A stretch of 64,000 bases of DNA from Pomphorhynchus laevis (taxonomy: Eukaryota; Acanthocephala; Palaeacanthocephala; Echinorhynchida; Pomphorhynchidae). The notes under the pieces are model-generated. The model did no database searches. It was given only the letters and a program-made list of their open reading frames with translations, and had not been told where the DNA came from. This document shows positions 10,616 through 19,865 of the stretch, piece after piece (the first letter of the stretch is position 1; the number at the start of each line of letters is the position of its first letter). Location of the stretch: assembly GCA_012934845.2 (NCBI GenBank), contig WNNJ02001146.1, positions 62,001 through 126,000 on the forward strand. The letters run 5' to 3'. A program made the position numbers and the translations under genes.

Positions 10616-10785
10616 CATCCGCAATTTATATTTTTTAAATACAAATCATTTCAAAAACAAGGCAACACACGCTCGTCATACAAAGATAAACAAATTACTG
10701 CAACAAGCGTTCTGTAGCGCCGTAATACCATGCCGATTAAGAGCCGAGCGTCCTTGCGTGTGACGATGGCAAGCGTCATGATAGT
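10616..10785. other. Short spacer before the RT-element fragment
   Basis: The later part (10660-10785) is richer in G+C and may be decayed sequence of the RT element whose C-terminus follows, but no motif could be placed in it. Confidence 0.3.
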
Positions 10786-11173
10786 TGTTCGTTAGTGCAA
10801 TGGACATGTTGTTTCACTTGGTGTGTGGGACTATACTTTTCCAAACACCCTGGTTGTTACCTACGCTATGCATGCTGTCGCCGGTGCCGAAATGGTGGAA
10901 GGACTCTTCGAAACACGAAAAACTGCAAAATATACATGCATCGATAAACGAACAGACGAGCTTCAGCCAGTCGCTATGGAAACTATATATTACCAGGCAA
11001 CTAAAGCTTATATCACACACTTGTCTAGGATGCTGAAAAGGACAGTATGCTGCGTAAGAGCCGGTAGCTACTTGATACAGCGGCTGAGCGTTGCTGTCCA
11101 GCAAGGGAACGATGTTTCCGTTGTGGATATGATGGGCGATAAAACCATCAAGCAATTTTTAATCGACATGTGA
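10786..11173 (+). pseudogene. C-terminal fragment of an RT element with nuclease-like domain
   Basis: The peptide VWDYTFPNTLVV, AGAEMVEGLFETRKTAKYTC, LQPVAMETI, RAGSYLIQRLSVAVQQGN matches the pattern of a widespread invertebrate RT-element C-terminus as I remember it: WD.TC.DT.....AGAAA..AE..K..KY, F.PVA.ETLG, R..SYL.QRLS.A.QRGNA. The K..KY and AMET parts also match the element cut by the right window edge (63930-64000: RKYQQKMEEGGYSF.., VVETYG). The fragment is open for 116 codons but lacks its RT half. No function is expected from it alone. Confidence 0.55.
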
Positions 11174-11384
11174 TTTTATTTTCCTGTATTTTTTATAATT
11201 CTATTACGTATCTTTTATAATTGAAAAATACAAAAAAGTCATTCCAAAAGCTAAACTAGCAATCAAAATATTCAGCTGTGATGGTTTTAATGTTCAATGT
11301 AAAATATATTGATGTTAGAAAAAGACTTTTAGTTAGGAATCTTATCAGTTAACTGAGTCTATTTTATATGAGGATTTAAGTGAA

Positions 11385-11905
11385 GTTCAGAATAAATTTA
11401 AGAATTTTTTTATTACTTAATTTTTATGAATCGACTAATAAATAACATACGAATAAGAAATACGAAATAGAGGTCATCAAAGAACTGCTATACCATCAGG
11501 TTTTGGCCCCTATTCCTAGACCAAAATAGCAGCGATCCAAATACATGGTATGACGAAATCTACTGATAAATAAGATCAGCTAACTGAGTCTACGTATTTT
11601 ATAATATTCATAAATTAAAAATAATGCTAAATAAAATTCAAATAATTAAATAATTCGAAATAATAAATAATTGTTATCCAAGATTTTATATAATTTATAT
11701 AAAGTTAACATTTAAAATTGAACTTTAAAATAAAAGTCAATTGACTAATAAAATAACAGACGATGTATCAGAATACTGATTAGATGACATCAGGAGGAAC
11801 TGCTATGTTATCAGCTTTCGGCCCTTATTCTTCGACCCAACATTACAGCGGAGCCAAATACGCATTAATGACGTAATTCCTTTGATGAAATTTGATAAAA
11901 TAGTT
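11385..11905 (+). repeat. Dispersed AT-rich repeat, two tandem units of ~315 bp
   Basis: Unit landmarks recur at 11429 and 11742 (gactaataaa.. then gtcatca..gaactgctat..atcag..ggccc..ttc..gaccaa). Related copies lie at 150-480, 21.78-22.26 kb (reverse) and 26.98-27.13 kb. The GC-richer core of about 100 bp is the conserved part; the AT-rich body varies. No open frame. It may be the terminal repeat of one of the Penelope-like families, since it lies beside or within Penelope-like copies three times, but this is inference. Confidence 0.6.
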
Positions 11906-12369
11906 TCTTATTCTACTACAAAGTATGTTATGTATTAGTGTTGAGATTGAAGTAAACTATTTATTTAATCGAATTTATTATATAATTTTATTATACGTCC
12001 ATAAAATCTTTTTTGTTAAATAGTTTAAATTTATTTTTAACAAATATTTTAAATTTAATTATTTAAATAATATTAATAAATTTAATTATTTTCATTTTAA
12101 TTTAATTTTATAGTAATTTTTATATTTTTATAGTAACCTAGTGATTTAAATCAGTAATTAATAGTAATTAATCAAGACTCCAATCATAAGATGAATTAGA
12201 CGTCATAATATATTTTTCAAATACAATATTTTTCAAATATTCTAGCAAAATCAGTAACAGATTTCTTCATAGAAGCCTTTTTGAAGTTAATCTCATTTAA
12301 ACTTGAATAAGTACTAGGAAGAATAAGTACTAGAATAAGTACTAGTGTACTTCTTATTAGCTATATACT
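11906..12369. other. AT-rich intron with short direct repeats
   Basis: Low-complexity AATTTAAAT/TTTTATAG runs. A short tandem duplication of aataagtactag lies near 12305-12345. No gene was recognised. Confidence 0.45.
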
Positions 12370-12680
12370 CATTGATTATGTTTTTTCTATCTATATGAAT
12401 AAAATACTTAAAGTAATTAAAGCACACTTTAAAAAATATTGCAAGGTAATCGAAATTAATACTGGTATAAAACACTATTTCAGTATTAATTCTACAAAAG
12501 AATTTTTAGAACAGACAAAAGGAATAAATTTTCAAAATATAAATACATACGATTTTAGTACGCTTTATACAAATCTACTGTGTAAAAACTAAATCTAAAC
12601 AATAAAAATATATGAAATATATGTTTTGATATATTGATAATATATGTTTTTAATTCTTAAAGAAGCGCTAGTAAAACAAA
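12370..12680 (+). mobile_element. Penelope-like RT fragment with internal deletion
   Basis: 12389-12576 matches 60131-60312 of the larger copy almost base for base and encodes MNKILKVIKAHFKKYCKVIE.., ending in motif A YDFSTLYTNL. At 12577 it jumps to tgtgtaaaaactaaatctaa, which lies about 300 bp further on in intact copies, so an internal deletion joined motif A to the region before motif C. The YIDD site is mutated and the copy ends near 12680. Confidence 0.75.
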
Positions 12681-12734
12681 AGGAATACATTTTAAATTTT
12701 TTTAGTTCATATGCAATGCTTTTAAATGCATAAG

Positions 12735-12800
12735 ACAGAAAATATGGACATGTAAGTGTCTCTGTTCCTATTTGCCACATAAAAATAAATTTTTATTTAT
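12735..12800 (+). mobile_element. Diverged LINE 3' tail
   Basis: ggacatgtaagtgtctctgt followed by tatttgccacataaaaataaat parallels the 3' end of the LINE at 8890-8935 (gtcatgtaagcgtgcgctgg.., tttgccacgttaaaataaat). Only the tail remains, as expected for an extremely 5'-truncated copy. Confidence 0.5.
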
Positions 12801-13140
12801 ATTTATTTATATTAATATTATTAATAAAGAATAAAGGCAATTTTTAATCAAAAAAAGTGATTGGTTAAAAATTGTCTTGATTCTGATAAAAACATTTACA
12901 ATTAAAAAAGTCCAAAGGGCAAAACGTTAATAAGTAAATTCTTCAATTTGCTGGTGTAAATATAATTCAAATATGAACGAGTACTCCTCGAGGGTCCGAG
13001 CAACAGTGAATACCTTAAATTATTTTATATATACAGGCAGCATTCTATATATCCTCATCAGATCAAGAAATAGAACCGAAATATTCTTGCATTATTCAAA
13101 GTCGCTACGTATGCCCAGTCATCCTATGTGTGACGACAAA
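12801..13140. other. Intron segment next to the ribozyme motif
   Basis: The first half is AT-rich. 12950-13140 has higher G+C and may be part of the same mobile unit as the hammerhead motif that follows on the minus strand. No coding family was recognised in the 65-codon frame at 12973-13170. Confidence 0.35.
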
Positions 13141-13192
13141 CTTCACAACGGTATACGCGTTTCGCTCTAACGGAGCTCATCAGTACTGTGAC
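13141..13192 (-). ncRNA. Type I hammerhead ribozyme motif
   Basis: On the minus strand: CTGATGA (13183-13177), helix II GCTC/GAGC closing a CGTTA loop (13176-13164), GAAA (13163-13160), a minimal CGCG helix III (13159-13156), then UA (13155-13154) as the UH cleavage dinucleotide. Helix I begins UAC pairing with GUA directly before CTGATGA, then continues after a mismatch (GU/AC) with the internal loops usual in type I hammerheads. All invariant core bases are present in standard order. Hammerheads of this type occur in Penelope-like pseudo-LTRs and retrozymes. This one lies within a host intron in the sense orientation. Cleavage is predicted after 13154. Confidence 0.75.
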
Positions 13193-13560
13193 TTTAATAA
13201 TCATCCATAGGCACCTTAACACACGCTTAAGCATTGTTTAAAGCTCGAAAAACAGAACTACCCTTAATCTGAATCATTAATCATCAGAAGGAATTTAGCA
13301 TAAGCCCTGTGCATGGCAGTGCGTATTGCGGTTTAACCATGCATCAGGCACTAAATTGCTTTTAATAGAAATGCTGTTTTATAGAGACAATTTTAAGTGT
13401 ACAAATATATAAAATATATAATTTGTTGTTACACCTGCCCTGGGACACCCAATGGTGTACTCGTAAATAAATCACTATGTATAAACTAAGATAACTAAAC
13501 GTTGTATTCATGTAATATTTGTCCAAATAAAAATAATCACAATAATTTATAATCAATTAC
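13193..13560. other. Intron segment with a repeat shared with 44.7 kb
   Basis: 13420-13470 (gttgttacacctgccctggg.. then ggtgtactcgtaaa) matches the reverse complement of 44695-44742. Nothing else was recognised. The segment from 13193 to about 13330 may belong to the hammerhead-bearing unit. Confidence 0.45.
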
Positions 13561-13671
13561 CTGGACAGAAGTTGGAAGGACAGGCACAACCCCATTGAGC
13601 AAGCCTCTTTACACATTTCTTTTGATTTTCTGGAAATTCTGAGCACTCGGCTAACTTTGTTGAGCATATTG
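13561..13671 (-). CDS. SUEL lectin gene, third visible exon (Cys-rich module)
   Basis: 111-nt exon with acceptor cttttaag above 13671 and donor gtaattg below 13561. Two bases complete the split codon (G+CA, Ala). It encodes 36 further residues with six cysteines: ICSTKLAECSEF, ENQKKCVKRLAQWGCACP and SNFCP. The spacing recalls small disulfide-rich extracellular modules but no family was recognised. Both borders are phase 1, so this is a symmetric, shuffle-competent exon. Its frame matches the exons on both sides, which is the main reason for assigning it to this gene. Confidence 0.7.
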
Positions 13672-13880
13672 CTTAAAAGATAAACGTAAATTAGAGTTGA
13701 TTTATAAACAATTTACATTAAACAAAGTCCGATTTACATTAAACAAAGTCAAGGATTCATTATTTGTTACAAATCGACTTTAATTTTGGAGTAGGGTAAA
13801 CAAGCATAAATATATTTCTATATTTTCACTAGCTGCTAGTAACCGAAAATTGCAATTTGATTAACCATATCCAAGGATAA
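13672..13880. other. Intron segment, short direct repeat only
   Basis: The phrase gatttacattaaacaaagtc is repeated in tandem near 13712-13750. No coding or RNA signature. Confidence 0.4.
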
Positions 13881-13884
13881 TAAA

Positions 13885-14345
13885 TTATATGTTCTGTATC
13901 TGATGATGCTATAGCAGCAACAAGCGAAATATAAAATTGGATTTAACTTGATTGCATCTGTGAGCTGAAATTCTTCTGGTTGTTGTACCAATCCTCACAT
14001 GTATTGTTTTATTATTGATACAACAAGACGCTACTAATAAGCGTAGGTATGTCTCATCAGCTGCTGACCCATCCTATTCTTAATACAGCAGGACGTTACT
14101 AATCAGCCTGGTGGGTCTAAACAGCTGCCGACCCATCATATTCTTGATACAGCAGGGCGCTACTAATTAGCCCTGGTGGGTCTCATAAGCTAATGATTTA
14201 TTATATTCTTGATACATCAGAAAGCTACTAATCAGCTTGGATGGGTTTCATCAGACGCTAACCCGTTCTTTTCTTAATCCAGCAGGGCGCTACTGATCAG
14301 CCTGGGTGGTTTTCATCAGCTGTTGAAACCTAGTCAGGCTGACAT
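13885..14345 (-). repeat. Reverse-oriented part of the ~395-bp repeat family with four ~65-bp subrepeats
   Basis: On the minus strand this starts with about four ~65-bp tandem units containing GCAGCTGATGAGACCC, a GGCTGATTAGTAGCG block, a CTGCTGTAT block and AAGAATA. It ends with the cacatgtgaggat.. to gaagaatttcagctcacag stretch of the family. In several units GGGTC and GACCC flank AGCAGCTGATGA as a hairpin. The array meets its plus-strand sister head to head near 14345, making a large imperfect palindrome around 14280-14390. Confidence 0.7.
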
Positions 14346-15205
14346 GTAAGTAGCGCCCTGCAGTATCAAGAATAGGAACAATAACTGTGAGGATAATATC
14401 GTGCCACAATCAGAGGAATTTCAACTCACAGATGCATTCAAGTTAAATTACAAACATTCATTGCAAGTGGCAGCTTGAAAAACAGTGATCCGGCTAGCGT
14501 TTCACACAACTAGGTTGGGTTTCTAATAGATCGTTAGAATACGATCCCCTACAGAAAGTAATATACAGAAATGTATATCTAACCACTGGAGCAGCCAGCC
14601 TAGTGAATGTAGCGTTGAATCGCGATACAGTCTTTCTAAGTACGAATCCGATCAGCATCAGTGTACGGAGTAAGCAGATAATAGGATTCGAAACGTGAAA
14701 TGTAGTTCTATGTTTGCAGCTGATGATACCCACCTAGGCTGATTATTAGCGCCCTGCAGTATCAAGAATAGAAACAATACATGTGAGGATAATATCGTGC
14801 CACAATCAGAGGAATTTCAGCTCACAGATGCAATCAAGTTAAATTAAAAGCATTCATTGCAAGATGCATCAAACACAGTGACCCGGCTAGCGGAATGCAC
14901 CTATAGGGTAGGTTTATAATAGATCGTTAGAATACGATCCTCTACCAAAAGTAATATACAGAAATATATATCTACACCACCGGAGCAGCCAGCCTAGTGG
15001 ATGTAGCGTTGAATCACAATACAGAAGTCCTGAATTCAAATCCGATCAGCATCAGTGTACGGAGAAAGCAGATAACAAGAGTCGAAACGTGAAATGTAGG
15101 TCTGTGTCAGCAGCTAATGAGACCCATCCAGACTGATTAGTAGCGTCCTGATGTATCAAAGATAAGATCAAACCTGTGAGGATAATATCGTGCCACAATC
15201 AGAAA
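14346..15205 (+). repeat. Tandem array of a ~395-bp repeat (family 2)
   Basis: The landmark gtgaggataatatcgtgcca occurs at 14387, 14783 and 15176, so the period is 396 then 393 bp. Each unit holds a tRNA-like stretch (agcctagtg.atgtagcgtt.. with gaattcgaatcc-like B-box bases) and ends with a hammerhead-like block: GAAACG at 14690 and 15084, CTGATGA or CTAATGA at 14720 and 15114, and GCGTCCTG or GCGCCCTGC at about 14749 and 15143. Similarity of landmarks (aggataat..gcc) and of the ribozyme-like block shows kinship with the 371-bp array at 16.3 kb. Confidence 0.8.
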
Positions 15206-16310
15206 AACAAGATAATATTAATTATGATTAATTATCAAGAATATGTATCAATATAATGATATCTACATTATCAAGATAATGTAGATAATATATATATCTA
15301 CACCACTGGAGCAGCCTAGTGGAGGTAACGTTGAATCGCGATATAGACGGCCAGAGTTCGAATTCAAATAACATCCGTTAAAACACCAGAGTTCGAATTC
15401 AATTAACACAAATTAATTGGTAAACACCAATATACTGGTGTCAAATATCTTCATGTTAATTGGTTAATACCAATTAACATGAAAATTGGTTAATACCAAT
15501 TAACACCAGTTTAGACAATGCATAAATGCCGATTTTTTAAATTTCAATTTTGAATTTTAACTTGATATAAGTTATATAAAATCTAATTATTTATTATTAT
15601 ACTTATTATCATATAATTATTTTTGAGATAAATCAAATATAATTAAAAAAACTCATAATTATTAATAATCTTATTATTAAATTTTGATTTATTGATTTAG
15701 CATTATTATTTCTATTTATTTTATCTATCTTTTTATTTATTTTTAAATATATATTTTTAAATAAATAATTATATTTACACAAACTGTATTCTTCATCAAA
15801 TATCTGATTAATCCTATGGATTATCTGTGCACATGCTCCACACTTCTGAATCGGTGTGAATGCTCCACACGGAATTTATTTATTTTTATTTTATAATTAT
15901 TAATTTATTTTTATTATGTTTTGTTTATTTTATATTAAATACGTAGAATAATTAAATACGCTGATTGATTACTAATAACCAGTGAAAACAGTCTTTGATA
16001 GTGGGAAACCTATGCCTTTCCGAAATATATTGAATAATTGGTGTTTCGTAATTGTCTACAAATTATATTGTTAATTAGCAAATGCTTTCTTGAAAACGGT
16101 CAATGTCAATCGAAAAACAATTAATGAAATTGATGATTTATTTTGCTACATGGAAACTGAAATTTAAAGTTTTTGAAATGTCAAATATGATAAATAGTGA
16201 AGGTACTAAATAAAAAAGTATTTGGACAATTTAAAAAATAAATTAAATAATAAATTATTTAAATTAAATAAAATATTAATTTTAATATTAATGTAAATCT
16301 AAAAAAATAT
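15206..16310. other. AT-rich intron; partial family-2 unit near the left end
   Basis: 15296-15372 repeats the tRNA-like part of family 2 (caccactggagcagcctagt.., gttgaatcgcgatatag, gagttcgaattc). 15415-15515 has several short inverted repeats of accaattaacatg/ttggttaatacc type. The rest (15520-16310) is AT-rich without recognisable genes. Confidence 0.5.
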
Positions 16311-16328
16311 TAATATTTAAAACATTAA
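16311..16328 (+). repeat. 18-bp direct repeat at the left edge of the 371-bp array
   Basis: taatatttaaaacattaa lies immediately before the array and recurs unchanged at 17998-18015 immediately after it. This is the arrangement expected of a target-site duplication, although the sequence is AT-rich and long for a duplication. Confidence 0.65.
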
Positions 16329-17997
16329 AGGATCCATTAAAGGATCATTAAAGGACCGAAACACGAAAGGTAGGCGTAGGCTCACTGCTGATGAGGTCCA
16401 CCTACGCTGATTGTAGTGTACAGTGCTGCATCTAGGATTAAAGAATTCACACGAGGATAATTTATGAAGCCGACCAAATGATGATACTCGCTCGTGTATG
16501 CATATATTCATTCTATTAACCTGGCAGATTCCGGTTTCCTGTCAAGAAAATTCAAAAGACAGATTGTCGGTTGTTTCCGTCAACTGTAGTGCTATCTCCG
16601 TCTTTTTGTTACAAAAGACGGAAACAACGTACAGTTTGCACAAGTGGAAATGTTTTCCTTACAAACTGTATCGTTTGTTTTTACAGAAAGGCAGCAGAGG
16701 AAATATTTCAGCAGATCATTAAAGGACCGAAACACGAAAGGTAGGCGTAGGCTCACTGCTGATGAAATCCACCTACGCTGATTGTAGTGTACAGTGCTGC
16801 ATCTAGGATTAAAGAATTCACACGAGGATAATTTATGAAGCCGACTAAATGATGATACTCGCTCGTGTATGCAATTATTCATTCTATTTACCTGGCAGAT
16901 TCCGGTTTCCTGTCAAGAAAATCCAAAAGACATATTGTCGGTTGTTTCCGGCAACTGTAGTGCTATCTCCGTCTTTTTGTTACAAAATACGGAAACAACG
17001 TACAGTTTGCACAAGTGGAAATGTTTTCATTACAAACTGTATCGTTTGTTTTTACAGAAAGGCAGCAGAGGAAAATTTCAGCAGATCATTAAAGGACCGA
17101 AACACGAAAGGTAGGCGTAGGCTCACTGCTGATGATGTCCACCTACACTGATTGTAGTGTACAGTGCTGCATCTAGAATTAAAGAATTCACACGAGGATA
17201 ATTTATGAAGCCGACCAAATGATGATACTCGCTCGTGTATGCAATTGTTCATTCTATTTACCTGGCAGATTCCGGTTTCCTGTCAAAGAAAATTCAAAAG
17301 ACAGATTGTCGGTTGTTTCCGTCAACTGTAGTGCTATATCCGTCTTTTTGTTTACAAAAGACGGAAACAACGTACAGTTTGCACAAGTGGAAATGTTTTC
17401 CTTACAAACTGTATCGTTTGTTTTTACAGAAAGGCAGCAGAGGAATATTTCAGCAGATCATTAAAGGACCGAAACACGAAAGGTAGGCGTAGGCTCACTG
17501 CTGATGAGGTCCACCTACGCTGATTGTAGTGTACAGTGCTGCATCTAGGAATTAAAGAATTCACACGAGGATAATTTATGAAGCCGACCAAATGATAATA
17601 CTCGCTCGTGTATGCAATTGTTCATTCTATTTACCTGGCAGATTCCGGTTTCCTGTCAAGAAAATTCAAAAGACAGATTGTCGGTTGTTTCCGTCAACTG
17701 TAGTGCTATATCCGTCTTTTTGTTACAAAAGACGGAAACAACGTACAGTTTGCACAAGTGGAAATGTTTTCCTTGCAAACTGTATCGTTTGTTTTTACAG
17801 AAAGGCAGCAGAGCAAAATTTCAGCAGATCATTAAAAGACCGAAACACGAAAGGTAGGCGTAGGCTCACTGCTGATGAGGTCCACCTACGCTGATTGTAG
17901 TGTACAGTGCTGCATCTAGGATTAAAGAATTCACACGAGAATAATTTATGAAGCCGACCAAATGATGATACTCGCTCGTGTATGCATATATTCATTC
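16329..17997 (+). repeat. Tandem array of a 371-bp repeat (family 1), about 4.5 units
   Basis: The block GGACCGAAACACG starts at 16353, 16723, 17093 and 17466, with a variant copy at ~17837, giving a 370-373 bp period. Units are over 95% alike by eye. Each contains the hammerhead-like block, a ccgtctttt/aaaagacgg hairpin (in unit 1 at 16600-16623), an acagtttg/caaactgt hairpin, and a splice-acceptor-like tttgtttttacag. The first and last units share a variant (tgcatatattc in place of tgcaattgttc). The small open frames in these units repeat from copy to copy and read equally on both strands, so they are not taken as genes. Confidence 0.9.
16353..16425 (+). ncRNA. Permuted hammerhead-like core (repeated in every 371-bp unit)
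   Basis: Three blocks lie within 73 nt. GGACC-GAAA-CAC is at 16353-16364, CACTG-CTGATGA-GGTCC at 16383-16399, and GTG-TA-CAGTG at 16416-16425. Pairing GGACC/GGTCC (helix II), CAC/GTG (helix III) and CACTG/CAGTG (helix I) recreates every helix and core base of a hammerhead with UA as cleavage dinucleotide. But the strands come in the order GAAA, CTGATGA, UH, which no standard hammerhead has. The block repeats intact at 17466-17538; other units have one or two helix II changes. Locally it would fold as a pseudoknot; across neighbouring units it could form a normal hammerhead with long loops. Activity is unproven. Confidence 0.45.
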
Positions 17998-18015
17998 TAA
18001 TATTTAAAACATTAA
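17998..18015 (+). repeat. 18-bp direct repeat at the right edge of the 371-bp array
   Basis: Exact copy of 16311-16328. See that entry for the interpretation as a candidate target-site duplication. Confidence 0.65.
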
Positions 18016-19195
18016 TAATAAAGCAAATATCTGCATTTTCAACAAAAATTCTCTTTGTTTATTATCTTCCAAGTAAATAAAAAACAATTTATTAATGAAA
18101 CTTTACGAAAAACCTTGCACAATAAAGTTGTTTTAACAAAATGTTTCTTTTCCTGTATGTGATATATTTTAATTGAATTAGATATAAGATAATTTTTTTC
18201 GTGACATAATTCCATCAAAATAGATCTTAAATTCAACTTAAAATTACTGCAGTTTAAATCAAAATAATGGCTTTTTAATATTTTTTAATGTCTCCTTTTT
18301 CAAAATAAATAGCCGTAAAATAAACAGCCGTAAAATATCTATAAATATACATATTTATATCTGTAAATACTTGCAAATTGCATTGTGATAAATTATAGCT
18401 CAAATACTCTATGGTGAATACTCGAATTGCTTGTTGCTGTTAGATAATATTTTATACAAAATATTTTAATAGAAACCAAAATTTGCAAATGATTCATTAG
18501 TTTATCAAGTAGTATCCTGCTGAAATAGTTATTATATGATAGACAGCTCAAGGGCTAGAATATTTCGCAAGTGGATGTTGCGAATTAAAATCTAATAATA
18601 AAATAATATCAGCATCCACTAATAAAATCTTAGTGGATGCTGCGTCGTTCAGTTAATTCGTTGTTGAAATATCCAACAATATAATATTTTGATACGGAAT
18701 TGTCAGCAATGAAATTTTTTTATTTTTCTTTAATTTAATATTTTTTTAATCTTTTTTCTTTAATATTTTCTTTAATATTTTCTTTAATATTTTCTTTAAT
18801 TTTTAGAATTGTATTGCCGCTATCATTAGGTACTTCTATAAGTTATTTTTTAAACTTCTATAAGTTATTTTTGGCACAACGACGGGCACGCATTTCTTAT
18901 AAGCAAAGTTTTTTTATATTTTATTTTATAAAACATTTTTTTTGTTTAAATTAATGGTAATTTAATGTATTTTACTCAAAATTTTATAAACATTTTACTC
19001 AAAATTTTACACTATCATAAAATTTCATAAATTTTATGATAGTGTAGGGTCTATGTTGATCAACATAGACCCTACGGCATACTGATTGATGGAATAAGCA
19101 TGAAAATATTTAAAATTAAACTTTAAAAATTATTACATATTATCGTAATATGTATTGGTAAAAAAATTTCACAAATAGATAAATGACTTCGATAC
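18016..19195. other. AT-rich intron with two strong hairpins
   Basis: No gene was recognised. 18610-18642 is a 12-bp stem (cagcatccacta / tagtggatgctg). 19044-19075 is a perfect 32-bp palindrome whose left arm is gtagggtctatgttga. 18720-18800 is a TTTAATATTTTC run. The 65-codon minus frame at 18039-18236 looks random. Confidence 0.5.
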
Positions 19196-19305
19196 CTTTC
19201 GAATTGCATTGATAAATAATTTTTATGCATATTTCTTTACTTGTGCATCCGGTAGATGGAAATGATGATTGATCACCAACATAGCAAGAATGTCTTCCAT
19301 TGCAT
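19196..19305 (-). CDS. SUEL lectin gene, second visible exon (C-terminal half of lectin domain)
   Basis: 110-nt exon with acceptor tgtttag at its upstream edge and donor gtatcg at 19195-19190. The first base completes AG+A (Arg), giving RCNGRHSCYVGDQSSF followed by a TGC and IKIIYQCNSK. This is the diagnostic end of SUEL domains (R.CNG...C.V.....F.DPC....K.L.V.Y.C) with all four expected cysteines. It lies 14.2 kb from the preceding exon, and that gap is filled with Penelope-like copies, an LTR element, a LINE and minisatellites. It ends in phase 1. Confidence 0.82.
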
Positions 19306-19600
19306 CTAAACATAAAGTATTTTATATTTATCAAAGATAAATCTATTAGTTTTATATTAATAGTATATTTCATATATTATTTAATATTATAAAATATAAA
19401 ATATATGATAACTAACGTTTGTTAATTTAGTTATTTGTGTATAACACATATAACGTGTGTTCTGCATTTAGATAACGTGTGTTAATTTAGACATAAATTG
19501 AGATATCAAATTTTAAAGTTATGTTCAAACAGAATATTGATACAAACAACTTTTAAAATAAATATATATACTATAATGTAGTAATAAAAATCACGTTTAA
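19306..19600. other. AT-rich intron between lectin exon and Penelope-like copy
   Basis: Only the short direct repeat taacgtgtgtt near 19450-19480 stands out. No gene was seen. Confidence 0.45.
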
Positions 19601-19860
19601 GAGACCATGTAATGGACAATAGCTAGGTGGTAGCACCTGGAGGGGATGTGGTAGATCTATCTAGATCTTATTCCAGTCTGTAACAATTTTAAGCAGGGTA
19701 ACCCTTGTCGGATGCCGATATAGGGCACGTTGTAAGTTTAATCAGAGTCAACTAAACTAGGTGACGGCACCGAAAAGCAAAGTTAAATGTCCAACGTCCA
19801 ATCTGGTTGAGTACATAAGTTATATGTACTCAACCAGATTGGAAAATTACGTAAGATTAA
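19601..19860. other. GC-richer unidentified block with a 20-bp perfect hairpin
   Basis: This block precedes the Penelope-like frame and may be its leader or pseudo-LTR. 19798-19817 (ccaatctggttgagtacata) pairs perfectly with 19823-19842 across a 5-nt loop. The phrase taggtgacggcaccgaaaag at 19759-19778 has a GGCACC-GAAA look but no CTGATGA partner. No tRNA-like or coding feature could be assigned. Confidence 0.35.
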
Positions 19861-19865
19861 GAAAA

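Noticed and set aside
10814-11155. 113-codon minus-strand frame
   Set aside because: It is a shadow of the plus-strand RT-element fragment, which carries recognisable motifs.
14990-15040. tRNA-derived SINE head in the 395-bp repeat
   Set aside because: A- and B-box-like bases are visible but no cloverleaf forms, and the tandem period argues against an ordinary SINE. Mentioned only as tRNA-like.
16317-17995. Overlapping open frames of 64-100 codons on both strands
   Set aside because: They repeat with the 371-bp unit, read on both strands and encode no known motif. They are translations of a satellite.
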